DNA of 64,000 nucleotides, from contig OY829538.1 of NCBI GenBank assembly GCA_963691705.1, positions 51,549,151-51,613,150 on the forward strand, given 5' to 3'. Shown one piece after another: positions 44,771 through 54,764 of this stretch; within the stretch, counting starts at the first letter, position 1; every line of letters starts with the position of its first letter. The stretch comes from Viola odorata. Lineage: Eukaryota > Streptophyta > Magnoliopsida > Malpighiales > Violaceae. The notes under the pieces were generated by a model. That model had not been told where the DNA came from, did no database searches, and worked only from the letters and a program-made list of their open reading frames with translations. The translations under genes were made by a program, and so were the position numbers.

Positions 44771-46306
44771 TGATTGCATTGTATTTCATCATGTTTTATT
44801 GTCCATTTACTAGTTATTTTGGACAGTAAATCTGCTGATTTATCCTTGTTTTCCCACATCTTAGCAGATCTGATCTGGAAGGCAGCTTTTGAGGAATCTG
44901 AACAGAAGAGAGCTGGAGCAGCATTACCCGAGTCTAGGCCTGGATCTTGGCCTAGACATATTCGCATCTGACGTATGGCGCATACCAGGATCGTCTTGGC
45001 CAGGACTGCGGCCAAGACATATTCGCGATAAAGACAGCACTTTAGAGCGCTTGGACCGCTTTCAGCGTTGGACTCTTACAGCTGGTACGTAGCAGTTGTT
45101 CCGCTATTTTAGAGGGATCTGAAGCCAATCTTTTGAAGAATCCCGAATGGGATCTCCCTCTTTATTATTTAGCGATTTAGTTTTCATTTTAAGAACAATT
45201 AATTGTAATAATCTTTTAGGAGATTTTCTAGGGATTAGAGTTGGATTGGGACAGAGGTTCTGAGGGCTATTTTAGCAAAACATTATTCACCTCTGTCCAG
45301 ATCGAACACTACGCAATCCTTCTTCTCTTTTCTTAGTTCGACATTGTTACACTTTGCTCCGGATTTTATTATCTCGGATTTATATTATTTATGCAATTAA
45401 ATACTTTACCTTTTTATTCATGAGTATGAGTAACTAAACACCCATTCTTGGTAAGGGTTGAGGAGCTGTAGTTCTTATGCACTCGTGAGGCATCTTTCGT
45501 ACTTCATAATCTCTTCCTTTGTATTTATTTATTTCTTGAACTTAATCTATCGCTTACTCACTAGAGACAAGGTTTGATCATCCTTGTACCCTAGTAGAGA
45601 AGAGTTGTAACCAGCCTAGAAGGAGAGGGAGTACCCGCCGGCTAGACGAAGTAGGTGACTAGTCTCACGCCAGACTAGAAGAATAGGTAATCTAGGTCGA
45701 GACCAGATTGACAACCTAGGGTTTCCGTGGGGAAACACCTTGACCTAGGTACTGTCTTCCCCTGTACCATTGAAGAGGTGAGCAACCATTCAAGACAGCA
45801 GTCAAATGGATAAACCCTTTAACTAGCAAGGTGTCCCTTGGCTAGGATTATCAGGAGAGGGAGTACCCGCCAGGTAATTTGAAGAGGAGGGAAGACAGGA
45901 GTGAACAGGAGTACCTCCACTCTATAGCAGTACTACAAACGAAGAGAAGAATATCCTAGAGCCCGTGATCGAGGCATAAGAACGCAAGCTCTCATATCAC
46001 CCTTACTTGGAATTCCATATCACTAGACTTATTCCTAATCTAGACCCTAGTCTTGGCCTAGACTCTGGCCAATACTACTTTAAACTGTTTTCACTTCTTT
46101 TTGTTTTGTCTTTCAGTTTCAGATACCAACCAAACCCAAACTCAGTGACGAGGAAGTCAAACTCAAGAACTACGTTTCCTAGAGGTCTCTGTGGACGATC
46201 CTCTTACCATCATCTACAAATCCTTGTAGACAGTGATAAGTTGTATTTCTACCCCCAATTCCATAACTATTTCACTACTATATTTGACGTGTTCGACGCG
46301 CGATCA
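44771..46306 (+). repeat. Element B 3' LTR (1,536 bp)
   Basis: TGATTGCATTG...CGCGATCA. The full-length copy; about 733 bp (45081 to about 45813) are absent from the 5' LTR. Three palindrome modules (about 44935, 44993 and 46037) match those in the 5' LTR. Confidence 0.9.
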
Positions 46307-46311
46307 GCGCT

Positions 46312-46536
46312 TGTTTCCTTTTCTCACTAGGACACTGCTGCCTTCTGCGAACGTCCAGCTGCACGGCCTAGCTGCTCGATTCTCTCCAGAAAAAGATAGA
46401 AAGTGCTCTTTTTTGTATTTTTCTCTTAATTAGCCCAGATCTATAAAAAGTGAATAAACACAGCAACATAAGTAGCATCATGATCTAAAAAGGAATACAA
46501 AAGAGGGAAGAATTATGGACATAAAATGCTCTATCA
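46312..46536 (-). repeat. Athila A right LTR, part 2
   Basis: Continues the LTR of element A after B (TGTTTCCTTTTCTCACTAGG...) and ends CTCTATCA, followed by the outer duplication CTCCA. Confidence 0.9.
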
Positions 46537-46695
46537 CTCCACACCAGCACTCTCAACGGTTACATGTTCGTCTTCTTCAATTCTCTCACTACCCTGACCA
46601 TTGTTATCACTTAATGCCTCCAAATTTACACTCTCGTCAGCAATGTCACCATATGTCGACTTAGGTGCGATTTTAGAGTTTAAAGTCGGTTTGAT
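46537..46695 (-). pseudogene. Unrecognised acidic ORF, N-terminal part
   Basis: The minus strand is open from about 46695 with STYGDIADESVNLEALSDNN and then ERIEEDEHVTVESAG. After the CTCCA duplication it joins the frame at 8793 exactly. It has no Met, so an upstream exon or a lost start is likely. Function not recognised. Confidence 0.45.
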
Positions 46696-47360
46696 TCATA
46701 TGTTATGTTTATGTTACAAGCATGTAGACATGGGCGTTACACTAGCCCTTGTATTTTATAACATTTTAATACTCAATCAAGACTAGTGTATAAATTCTTA
46801 AGTGAGGATGTGAGAATACATACACTCACCATGTACATTTCTACTTCCTCTTATTCAAATTAAATAACTTATTTGAAGTTTTATACATACAAGGTCATCA
46901 CTTTTCACATTTTTTAAGTTTATATTAGTCACTAATATCCCTCGTCTTATTCTAACTTACTATACTTTATTATTTTCACTAATTATCTCTCTTCAATGAT
47001 TAGGGGTAAATTAGTAAAATTTAACAAAAAGTCACATAAAAGGTCTAAAAACGTCATTTAATTTGAAATTAGTAAAAGTTTAAAAAACATCATTTAATTT
47101 GAGATGGAGAGAGTATATAATTACAATATCATAATATGCTGACAATTATCTTCAATCTGAGTAGGTAGTCAAACCCTCTTTTTTCTTTCACAAAGGCAAA
47201 TTGAAATTAATTTTTTTAAAATAAAAAAGTGATAATTTTACATACCCTTGAGTTTTTGATCAAATTCAAATACTGTCATGAGTAAATAAAAAATCAACAT
47301 AAATGCAGACATTTTATGAGAAATGTAAACCCACACCCCACCCTCTATTTTGTCTAGTTT
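46696..47360. other. AT-rich stretch without recognisable gene
   Basis: A CATTTAATTTGA-type block occurs twice near 47054-47100. Nothing else that I can name. Confidence 0.5.
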
Positions 47361-47363
47361 TTA

Positions 47364-48933
47364 GTGGTTGTTTGGCGTTATGGTTTTGCCACAAAACCAT
47401 GGTTCAGCCACTGAAAATGAAAGTAAAGGCGTTTGGCAAGCTCGTTTGACACTGGGCTTCTTGAGAAGCCTAGTTCCAAGCCTTGGAAAAGGATGGTTTT
47501 GACAGTGGATGCTCAAGGACCAGTGGGAGAATATGGGGTTTTGGGCGTTGTCGCGATGGAGGGCTGAACAATTAGTGGACAAAAATGTCTAGCCAAATTC
47601 GAAATAATTACGAAAAAACTTGGTATAAAAACTCAACTTAACTCCTCTTGCTCCTTCATTTCATCGTTTTTCTTCTCAAATTAGGGTTCTCTGCACCTCA
47701 TTCTTCTTCTCATCTCCTCCACCATCGCCGTCCTCCACCACCAGTAGCAAACAGTAGCTCAACCATAACCACCGCGGTCCTCCACCACCAGCGGCGTCCT
47801 CCTCTCGCTTGCGTACGAAATCAGAAAAGCATCGAGGAAGAGAAGAGAAGAGAAATAGAAGCATAAGAAGAACGATACCGACCTTTACCTCTGTCCAGCC
47901 TCTCAAACTAAAACCCACATCTCCAGAAACCCCCGATCCAACACTTCCTCACCTACCGGCAGACAGGTAATCTCCTCTTCATCCTTGAAGTAAATTCCCG
48001 TAGCTAATCAATTTTTATTTAATTTTTTAACCTATTTTTTCCGTTAAATTGTGTGGCTGATTTTGGGTTAATTGTTGGTTTAATTATTGGTTTAATTGTT
48101 GGATTTAATTGTTGTGTAGTAGAACAGAAACAGAACCCTAAGCCCAAGAGCATTTTTGTCGCATTGGGAAAACTAAAATATTCTCTTAATTCCTAATTCA
48201 GTAATTATATAAGCATTATGTTCTCTCATTATCTTATGCCGAGCAGAAATAAAACCGCAGCAGGGAATTCCAAGACTAGGTAGGATTCCTAAAAATCCGA
48301 GTAGGGTACGTTTGTCGCTTGGAAAATTACAAGGATGATGCACCCACTAACTCTAACTATATACTTACTACCCTTTAATAATAATGTTTGATTGCTTTAT
48401 AAATCTTACCACAAGCACCACTTTTCCCCCCTTTTCTAACTTTAGTTCCAATAAAGGAGAAAAAAACAACAACACAAATTTTATCACCGTTGAAAATGTA
48501 TAAAATACTATACGGAGCATCAATATACAATATAAATGTTTTGCCATGCATGAGAGAAGGTGAAGTTGGCAAGACCATCTGCGGTAGAGTTAGCTTCATG
48601 TAAAAACATGACGAACATACGTTCCTTAATTGTTAAGCTCTAATAAGAGCTTAACCTTTGTGTCCCTATAAAATGAGGATGTAATTACTGGTTTTTGGTA
48701 CTGTAAATGCTTGTTTTTTTTTATTGTTATTGCTGATTTTTGGTACTATATTTGCTGGTCCTTTGATTTATGATCTTGGTACTGGATTTGCGTGTTGTTG
48801 AGTAGCTATTATTGGTGTTTTTGGCTTTATTGTCTTTTATTTATTTTCTTGACATTCTGATATCCATGGTGACAACATATGCAAGATGAAATTAATTGTA
48901 AATCATGCTATGAATGCATTGTGTTTATTGTAG
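47364..48933 (+). other. PIF/Harbinger 5' region with probable leader intron
   Basis: A pyrimidine-rich leader (about 47640-47760) is followed by a donor GACAG|GTAATC (intron from 47967). An acceptor TTATTGTAG ends at 48933, immediately before the ORF1 ATG. No coding frame of note between them. Confidence 0.45.
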
Positions 48934-49901
48934 ATGACAACCCAAGGAACTAGAAGTAGAATATTGAAGGTTGTTTGGCACAAGGGTATAGTGCATACAT
49001 TTTGTGATTTGTGCATTGTTGCTATTGAAAAATATTTAGGCCACACACTCATTTTAACAAACAAGGGTGGGACTTTATCACGAATCAGTTCCGGACTAAA
49101 ACCGGATTGTCTTATGAGCAAAAACAACTTAAGAACAAATGGGATGCTTTAAAAAAGGATTATAAATTGTGGAAAGATTTGATGCGTAATGAGACGGGGT
49201 TAGGATGGGATACGCATAAAAATACAGTTGGTGCAGATAATGGTTGGTGGGAAGAAAAAATCAAGGTTAGTTCTTGTCTTTTGAAACTAGTTTGCTCTAC
49301 TATCATAATATTTGGTTAGTTTATGGCATGGTGGATGTTTTTATATCTTTATGTGTAGGTAAACCCGAGTTTTGCAAACTTCAGAATATGTGGAATTGAA
49401 CTTGAACTTGAACAGAAACTAGACGTGATGTTTTCCACTATAGTAGCTACTGGAGAGTTTGCTATATTGCCCGGATGCAATGTGCACGTTACATCACAGG
49501 ACCAGCACCAGTATGTTGAAGGTTCTGGTGATTCAGATGAAGCAATTCCTCTTAATCAAAGTTTGGATGATTTGTTTGAGGGTGAAAATTCTCAAGCGGA
49601 TGTACCAAGTAATAAGAGAACTGTTGATGGAAGGGGGAGTGCCAATCCAAGCCTTCGATTGAAGAAAGGAAAGAGGCAATCAGGGGGCGCAGCAATGCTA
49701 GCTAGACACCTGGATACGTTGGTCAGTGCGGTGGCCTCTAGGAGTTCAACTGTGATCTCTAAGGTTGTTGAACCTGAAGTACCTAGCTTGAGAGCGTATG
49801 TGGCAGACATGAAAACCATACCCGGGCTGGACATCCACGGAAACCTTTTTATGTTTGCCACTGAATTTCTCGAAGACAAAATGAAGAGAGGTCTATTTTG
49901 A
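48934..49901 (+). pseudogene. PIF/Harbinger ORF1: Myb/SANT-like DNA-binding protein, one frameshift
   Basis: The frame starts MTTQGTRSRILKVVWHKG. A one-base frame change near 49040-49060 leads to HFNKQGWDFITNQFRTKTG, SYEQKQLKNKWDALKKDYKL and NGWWEEKIK, typical of the plant Myb/SANT-like domain (Pfam Myb_DNA-bind_3). A 92-bp intron (49266-49357, GT...AG) joins in frame to VNPSFANFRICGIELELEQK. The C-terminal part has an acidic Ser-rich stretch and a helix-rich end, as usual for this family. ORF1 proteins of Harbinger elements bind the terminal repeats and help import the transposase into the nucleus. Confidence 0.75.
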
Positions 49902-50453
49902 GCTCGATTCACCGGAACACAAGCTGGAGTATTTGAAGTATCATTTTACTCATAAAGGGCCAAAATAAATTGTGAACTTTGTATTACAAATTCCCAGTAT
50001 GAAAATATTAGTAGTGAGCTTTGTTATATTTGTTGTATTGCAATATTGTATGACAATATTAGTAGTGAACTACCTTTTATTAGTTATTATGTATGCTATT
50101 TGTGTTTAATCGTTTATTAATTTATATGGTTGTGTTTTATCTCAAATAAAATGAAATTAAAATGTTTAGCGATGTGAAAATAACAAAAAGACAAAACAAG
50201 ATTCAATTCACCTAGGCCTACCATACACGGGCAAAAACAAGCATATAATAAAAAGGGAAAGAAATCAACCTAACCACTTCACCTGTAATAACCACATGTC
50301 TTACCACCTCAACCTAACCACCTCTTTCCAACTACCACCCTTTGTCACTTCTTACACATTGAATGCAAATTTATAGCAACTCCTAATATAAATGCTGACA
50401 ACAATATAGTGAAATACTAAAACATTACAATGGAGAGCATTTTATGAAGTGAA
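49902..50453 (+). other. PIF/Harbinger intergenic region
   Basis: AT-rich stretch between ORF1 and ORF2. No gene, repeat or clear promoter seen. Confidence 0.5.
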
Positions 50454-51098
50454 ATGCATCGTGTAGAAGAGGAGAGTACAGGTAACCTCATTCTCATCCT
50501 TCTCCTTTTAGTTTCATGTACAAAAATGTTATATGGTAGTAATATTACATGTCTTTATCAAATATATTTTGAGAATGATTGTATGATTCGAGTTGCAAAT
50601 TTTATGTTTTTTTTATTATGTTTCGTCTCCTTTTTTTTGGGTATATTTGTAGATATTGGTTTTATGTATTATTTTGTATCTATTCATTCATGTAATATTT
50701 TGTCCAGAAATGAATGAAGAGAATGACGAAGAATTTTGGTGGTTAATGACGGTTACGACTGCATCTATCAGTACGTATTTCTACACTTACATATATAAAG
50801 AGCCGTGTATGACCTCGTACCAAACAGGAATGAATTGGTTGACTGAGATATTGTCTGGAAGAGATTCACAGTCTATCAACATGTTCCGAATGGATAAAGA
50901 TACAATATTAGAACTAGTGGACACATTACAATCATCTTGCAATTTGCAATCGTCGCGAAGAATGTCAGTTATTGAGAAAGTGTGTATGTTTTTATATACC
51001 ATCGGCTTAGGTGCTTCAAACAGGCACGTCTGCGAACGTTTTCAACACTCTACAGAAACTACTAGTAGAGTTTTTAATCAGGTATTAGACGTTGTATG
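50454..51098 (+). pseudogene. PIF/Harbinger transposase (HARBI1-like), N-terminal part
   Basis: Exon 1 (ATG at 50454 to 50481) joins in frame across a 226-bp GT...AG intron (50482-50707) to EENDEEFWWLMTVTTAS. Then come EPCMTSYQTGMNWLTEILSG, NMFRMDKDTILELVDTL, FLYTIGLGASNRHVCERFQH and TETTSRVFNQVLDVV, the conserved N-terminal region before the DDE catalytic domain of plant Harbinger transposases. Copia element C cuts it after GTATG, and the reading resumes at 56027. This part has no stop or frameshift. The catalytic domain is beyond the next insertion. Confidence 0.82.
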
Positions 51099-51401
51099 TG
51101 TTAGCCCAAGGGCAATCTCATCTTTGTTTTGATGATTTTAGACACACAAACTAATTACCTTACTAATGCAATTTGAAGTTAAAGTGTGTGTAGTTTGCGA
51201 TGGAACAAATAAGAGGCAACAAATCAAGATATCGCAAGCTCAAGATCAAGTGTACTTTAGGACTTTAATCATGTAAGTATGATTCTATTTAACACTTGAT
51301 TTATGTTCAAAATACCTCAAGGAAAGTGTGAAAAAAAGTTTTACGCAAAAATGATTTTTCAGTCAAAAGTTATTCAAGTTTTAGTAAATCAGAAAAGTGG
51401 C

Positions 51402-51568
51402 TAAACGTGATCACGGTTAGACCTAAACGTGATCACGGTTAGGAGCTGTCAAAATGCCGAAACTTTCCAGAAGGTAACGTGAATCACGGTTAAGGGCTAA
51501 ACGTGAATCACGGTTAGAAATTGTCTCTAACCGTGATCACGGTTGGTCTTAAACGTGATCACGGTAAG
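51402..51568. repeat. GTGATCACG palindrome cluster in C 5' LTR
   Basis: Six related palindromic units, ACGTGATCACGGTTAG and variants with GTGAATCACG. The 3' LTR has the same cluster (55070-55210) with one unit fewer. Shared in type with element X. Confidence 0.88.
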
Positions 51569-51979
51569 CATAACGGCTAGTTTTCTTAACAGCTCTTTTG
51601 TCCACTTAAAACGGATTTTTTGGCTCCATACTTTCTTGTCTGATCTTCCACTGATCTTATACTATATATAACTCATCCTAGATGAGTTAGAACTTAACTA
51701 GAATACACATTAAACACAAGAAAGATTTAGAAAGCTCTCATACTCTTTCAAAGCCAAAATCTGAGTTTTTGCAAAAGCTTACAACTTCAAACTGTCATAA
51801 CGCAAGCTTTACAAATCCGAATTTACTCATTCTTGCGTTCATATTTCAAGTAAGTTTTAAGCTTTCTTTTGAGGTATTCTTGTTCATTTATTGGTGTTGA
51901 TTATTGAATCATACATAGTTTATTTGTACACCAATTTTGTGTTGCTATTTAACATTCTCTTGTCAAGTATTCTTGATTG

Positions 51980-52190
51980 TGATAGGTTGTGATTGAGCCC
52001 GGAAAAATCACATTGTAAGGTTTGTTGGTTGAGCCCGCAAAAACCAAGTGTAAGGTTGTTGGTGAACCCGTGAAAACCAAAGTGTAAGGTTTATTGGTTG
52101 AGCCCGCAAAAACCAAGGTGAAAGGTTTATTGGTTGAGCCCGGAAAAACCAAGGTGTAAGGTTTGAGTTGAACCCGTAAAAACTCAAGGT
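51980..52190 (+). repeat. Tandem hairpin-like units in C 5' LTR
   Basis: About six units of roughly 33-35 bp of the form GGTTGAGCCCGCAAAAACC, separated by AAGGTGTAAGGTTTATT. Each has a GGTTnnn...nnnAACC inverted pair. Repeated in the 3' LTR at about 55625-55835. Confidence 0.85.
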
Positions 52191-52437
52191 AAATAACGAA
52201 GTGTTCGTTGTTCAAAATCCTAAGAGGAGGACTCTTAGGTAGTGGAGTACAATTCATTGAGGAATTGGAACCACTATATATCCTTGTGTTTTTACATTCT
52301 ATTTCCGCACTCATATATCCTTATATTTTGTGTTAGAATTTTATTTGCCTATTCACCCCCCCTCTAGGCCGTTTATCAATTGGTAGCGGAGCAAGGTACT
52401 TGTTTTGTAGGTTTAATCGCCTCAAGTGAAAGATCAA

Positions 52438-54246
52438 ATGGCTCAAGAGGGATTATATGGTGTAATCAACCGTCCACCATTTCTTGATGGAAACAACTAC
52501 TTACAATGGAAGACAAAGATGATAGCCTTCCTAGGTGGACAAGATCAAATCATGCTAGATTGTGTTCTACATGGATTTGCCACTCCCATGGAACCAGCTG
52601 CTGAAGATGGATCAACAAAACCTCTTCCTTTCGATAAGTGGCCAGCTGGATCGGTTTCAAGAAAACAAAGTGAAGACAAGGCAAGGTATGCTTTATTTTG
52701 TTCAATTTCTCAAAACGAATTTAATCGTGTTAGTTCTTGCAAATTGTCCAAGGATGTTTGGGAAACTTTGGAGACGGCACATGAAGGCACTCCTCAAGTT
52801 AGAAACATCCGACTCAACACACTCAAGCGTGAGTATGAACTACTAGGTATGAAGAGTGGTGAGTCCATTTATGAATTAAGCACTAGGATTCAAAATATTT
52901 GCAATACTATGGGAACTCCTAGTGATGAGGAGATGGTAAGAAAACTCCTTAGTATATTGCCTAACACTTGGAATGCCAAGACTTCCATTTTTGATGAACT
53001 TGAAAAGAGACCTACCTATTCTCAACTTGTTGGCTCTCTTACGGCTTTTGAGTACAAACTCAATATGGGAGAACCGGAAGTGCAAAATGTTAAGAGCAAA
53101 AATTTAGCTCTCAAAGCTCAAGAAGAAGAACGTGAAAAGGCCTTCCTTTCCAGAAATTTCAAGAAATTTTTGGATTCAAAGAAGAAAAATTACCAAGGTA
53201 AGTATTCTAACTCTTCTAAATCCGATTTTAGAAATGATGTTGTTTGCTTTGAATGTGAAAAACCAGGACATGTTAAGAGTGAATGTCCTAGACTTGAAAA
53301 GAAAAAGAGAGATGAGAAACACGGTTCAAAGAAGGGAAAGAAGCATCTTAGGAGAGCATTTAAAGCTTCCTCTACTTGGAGTGATGTTACATCAAGTAGT
53401 GATCCATCGGATTCCTCATCCGAAGATGTTATCGCTAACTTGTGTTTGCATGTCAACGATGATAGCGATACTTCTCAAAAGAGTTCTTCATCAACGTCCA
53501 CCTCATTCAATGGAGGTACAAATGTGTGTCTCATGGCACAAGGGGAAAGCGACGATGAGGTAAGTTCTTCTCAATCTCTTGATAACGAATATGGATTGCA
53601 AGAAGCGTTTGATGAATTGTCTAGTCATTTTAAAAATTCTTGCAAGCAAAATGTTAAACTTGCTAAGGATTTAGAAAAATCGAAAAATGATGTTCTTGAG
53701 TTAGAATCTTTGAATAAATCTCTTAAAGAGGAAAATGATTTTTTAAAAAATGACAATGAAGATTTAAGAGATGTTTTGGCTAATACTAGAGATGAGCTTA
53801 AATCATTAGAAATTGCTAATGGAAAGAAAACCTCTAGTTGTGAACTTTGTGCAAACTCTAGTAAAGAAGTAGCTCTTTTAAATGAAAAGATTAAAACTCT
53901 TGAGGCTACTTTAGCTAAATTTATTCAAAGTGCACAAGGTCAACAAAAGTGTTTAAATGAGCAAAAGACTAATTTTGATAGAAGAGGAATTGGATTTGAT
54001 CACTCTTCTAGCATGAATAATTCTAAAACATCTTTTGTCAAAACAAGAAATTGTGACCATGCTAGTTCTTCAAATCAATCACATGCTAGACCTTTGTTTA
54101 AATGTGATTATTGTCATAAGAATGGTCATTTGGCATATTTTTGCTTTATTCGTAAAGGATTTGTTTATGCAAAACAAATGTGGGCACAAAAGAGTGCATT
54201 TGCTAAGAAAGGAACCAAACGTGTTTGGGTTCCTAAAACTAACTAG
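52438..54246 (+). CDS. Copia Gag of element C, intact (602 aa)
   Basis: The ATG at 52438 (MAQEGLYGVINRPPFLDG) is 60 bp after the primer site; the frame is open slightly further up, but only with a GTG. The copia Gag core (UBN2 type) spans about residues 10-215 (NNYLQWKTKMIAFL, LETAHEGTPQVRNIRLNTLK). A zinc knuckle CFECEKPGHVKSEC lies at about 270-283. Acidic Ser-rich stretches follow, then a long coiled coil at about 390-480 and a second knuckle CDYCHKNGHLAYFC near 556-569. It ends RVWVPKTN and a stop, just where protease would begin in a full SIRE-like polyprotein. Gag forms the particle and packages RNA. No lesion seen, so it may be under selection or very young. Confidence 0.88.
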   Translation: MAQEGLYGVINRPPFLDGNNYLQWKTKMIAFLGGQDQIMLDCVLHGFATPMEPAAEDGSTKPLPFDKWPAGSVSRKQSEDKARYALFCSISQNEFNRVSSCKLSKDVWETLETAHEGTPQVRNIRLNTLKREYELLGMKSGESIYELSTRIQNICNTMGTPSDEEMVRKLLSILPNTWNAKTSIFDELEKRPTYSQLVGSLTAFEYKLNMGEPEVQNVKSKNLALKAQEEEREKAFLSRNFKKFLDSKKKNYQGKYSNSSKSDFRNDVVCFECEKPGHVKSECPRLEKKKRDEKHGSKKGKKHLRRAFKASSTWSDVTSSSDPSDSSSEDVIANLCLHVNDDSDTSQKSSSSTSTSFNGGTNVCLMAQGESDDEVSSSQSLDNEYGLQEAFDELSSHFKNSCKQNVKLAKDLEKSKNDVLELESLNKSLKEENDFLKNDNEDLRDVLANTRDELKSLEIANGKKTSSCELCANSSKEVALLNEKIKTLEATLAKFIQSAQGQQKCLNEQKTNFDRRGIGFDHSSSMNNSKTSFVKTRNCDHASSSNQSHARPLFKCDYCHKNGHLAYFCFIRKGFVYAKQMWAQKSAFAKKGTKRVWVPKTN

Positions 54247-54764
54247 TTTGTTTTGTAGTAGTGCCGGAAACCCCTTGAAGATAAATGAAATATATGTAGG
54301 GTATTCGTGGCACAAGTCGGGTGATGAATCGAAGCTCACCCTTTTGGTAAATTGTTTTGTAATTTTGCTATTGGTAGCCCAAGGGGAAACCGACAAGTAA
54401 ATTCAATTATCCTCTCTTTATCTTTTTGTTGATATTTATCTTTGGATTGGATAATTGTTTGATCTTTGCTTGCTCCTTTCTTTACTCCTTATATGTTTTT
54501 TTGGACCTCCTATTTTTACCCTTTTTGCTAATGACAAAGGGGGAGAATGAGTTAAGGGGGAGTTTGGTAATGAAGCTTACATAAAAGGGGAGAATAATTT
54601 TGGGAGAAAGGTAAGATTAAGGGGGAGCAAAACTTTTAATCTTTGCTATGCTCTATGTGCAACTAATGTTTTATGTAGGGGGAGCATTTAACTTTAATTT
54701 CAATTGCTAGCTTAAATATGTTTTGATTTTAGTTTGTGGTTGTCATCATCAAAAAGGGGGAGAT
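54247..54764 (+). other. Element C 3' untranslated region with repeated GGGGGAG tracts
   Basis: No pol remnants found. Purine tracts (AAAGGGGGAGAATGAG, AAGGGGGAGTTTGG, AAGGGGGAGCAAAAC, TAGGGGGAGCATT) recur between 54535 and 54764; only the last adjoins the LTR. Confidence 0.75.

Larger units (their letters stand above)
29455..46306 (+). mobile_element. Athila-type Ty3/gypsy element B
   Basis: A plus-strand element with LTRs at 29455-30257 (803 bp) and 44771-46306 (1,536 bp) and a perfect duplication GCGCT (29450-29454 and 46307-46311). It has the same primer site type as element A, a gag-pol in one reading frame, an env-like ORF after pol and the polypurine tract AAGTGTGGGGAGTT. Two solo LTRs are nested in it. 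The LTRs are almost identical apart from a 733-bp deletion in the 5' copy, which suggests a young element. It carries about twenty copies of a GGCC-centred palindrome module not seen in element A. Confidence 0.92.
8794..46536 (-). mobile_element. Athila-type Ty3/gypsy element A in tandem form, with nested elements
   Basis: Minus-strand LTRs (TGATAGAG...CAACCGATCA in the element's sense) occur three times: 8794-8955 plus 11930-12970, 15732-17101, and 28306-29454 plus 46312-46536. The outer ends carry perfect 5-bp duplications CTCCA (8789-8793 and 46537-46541). The primer site is of the Athila type (TGGCGCCGTTGCCGGGGA) and a post-pol env-like ORF is present. Internal region 2 (17102-28305) is complete but mutated. 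Internal region 1 (12971-15731) lost its 3' half plus part of the left LTR. Element X, a solo LTR in the env-like ORF, a Tat-like solo LTR in gag and the whole of element B are nested inside. Confidence 0.9.
51099..52378 (+). repeat. Element C 5' LTR (1,280 bp)
   Basis: TGTTAGCCCAAGGGC...AGGCCGTTTATCA. Contains the palindrome cluster (51402-51568), a TATA run TATATATA (51663-51670) and a hairpin-unit array (about 51980-52190). Confidence 0.92.

Noticed and set aside
51949..52314. Minus-strand peptide repeats of the type TNKPYTLVFAG, also at 55593-55958
   Set aside because: Translation of the tandem hairpin units in the C LTR. No start context or homology supports a protein.
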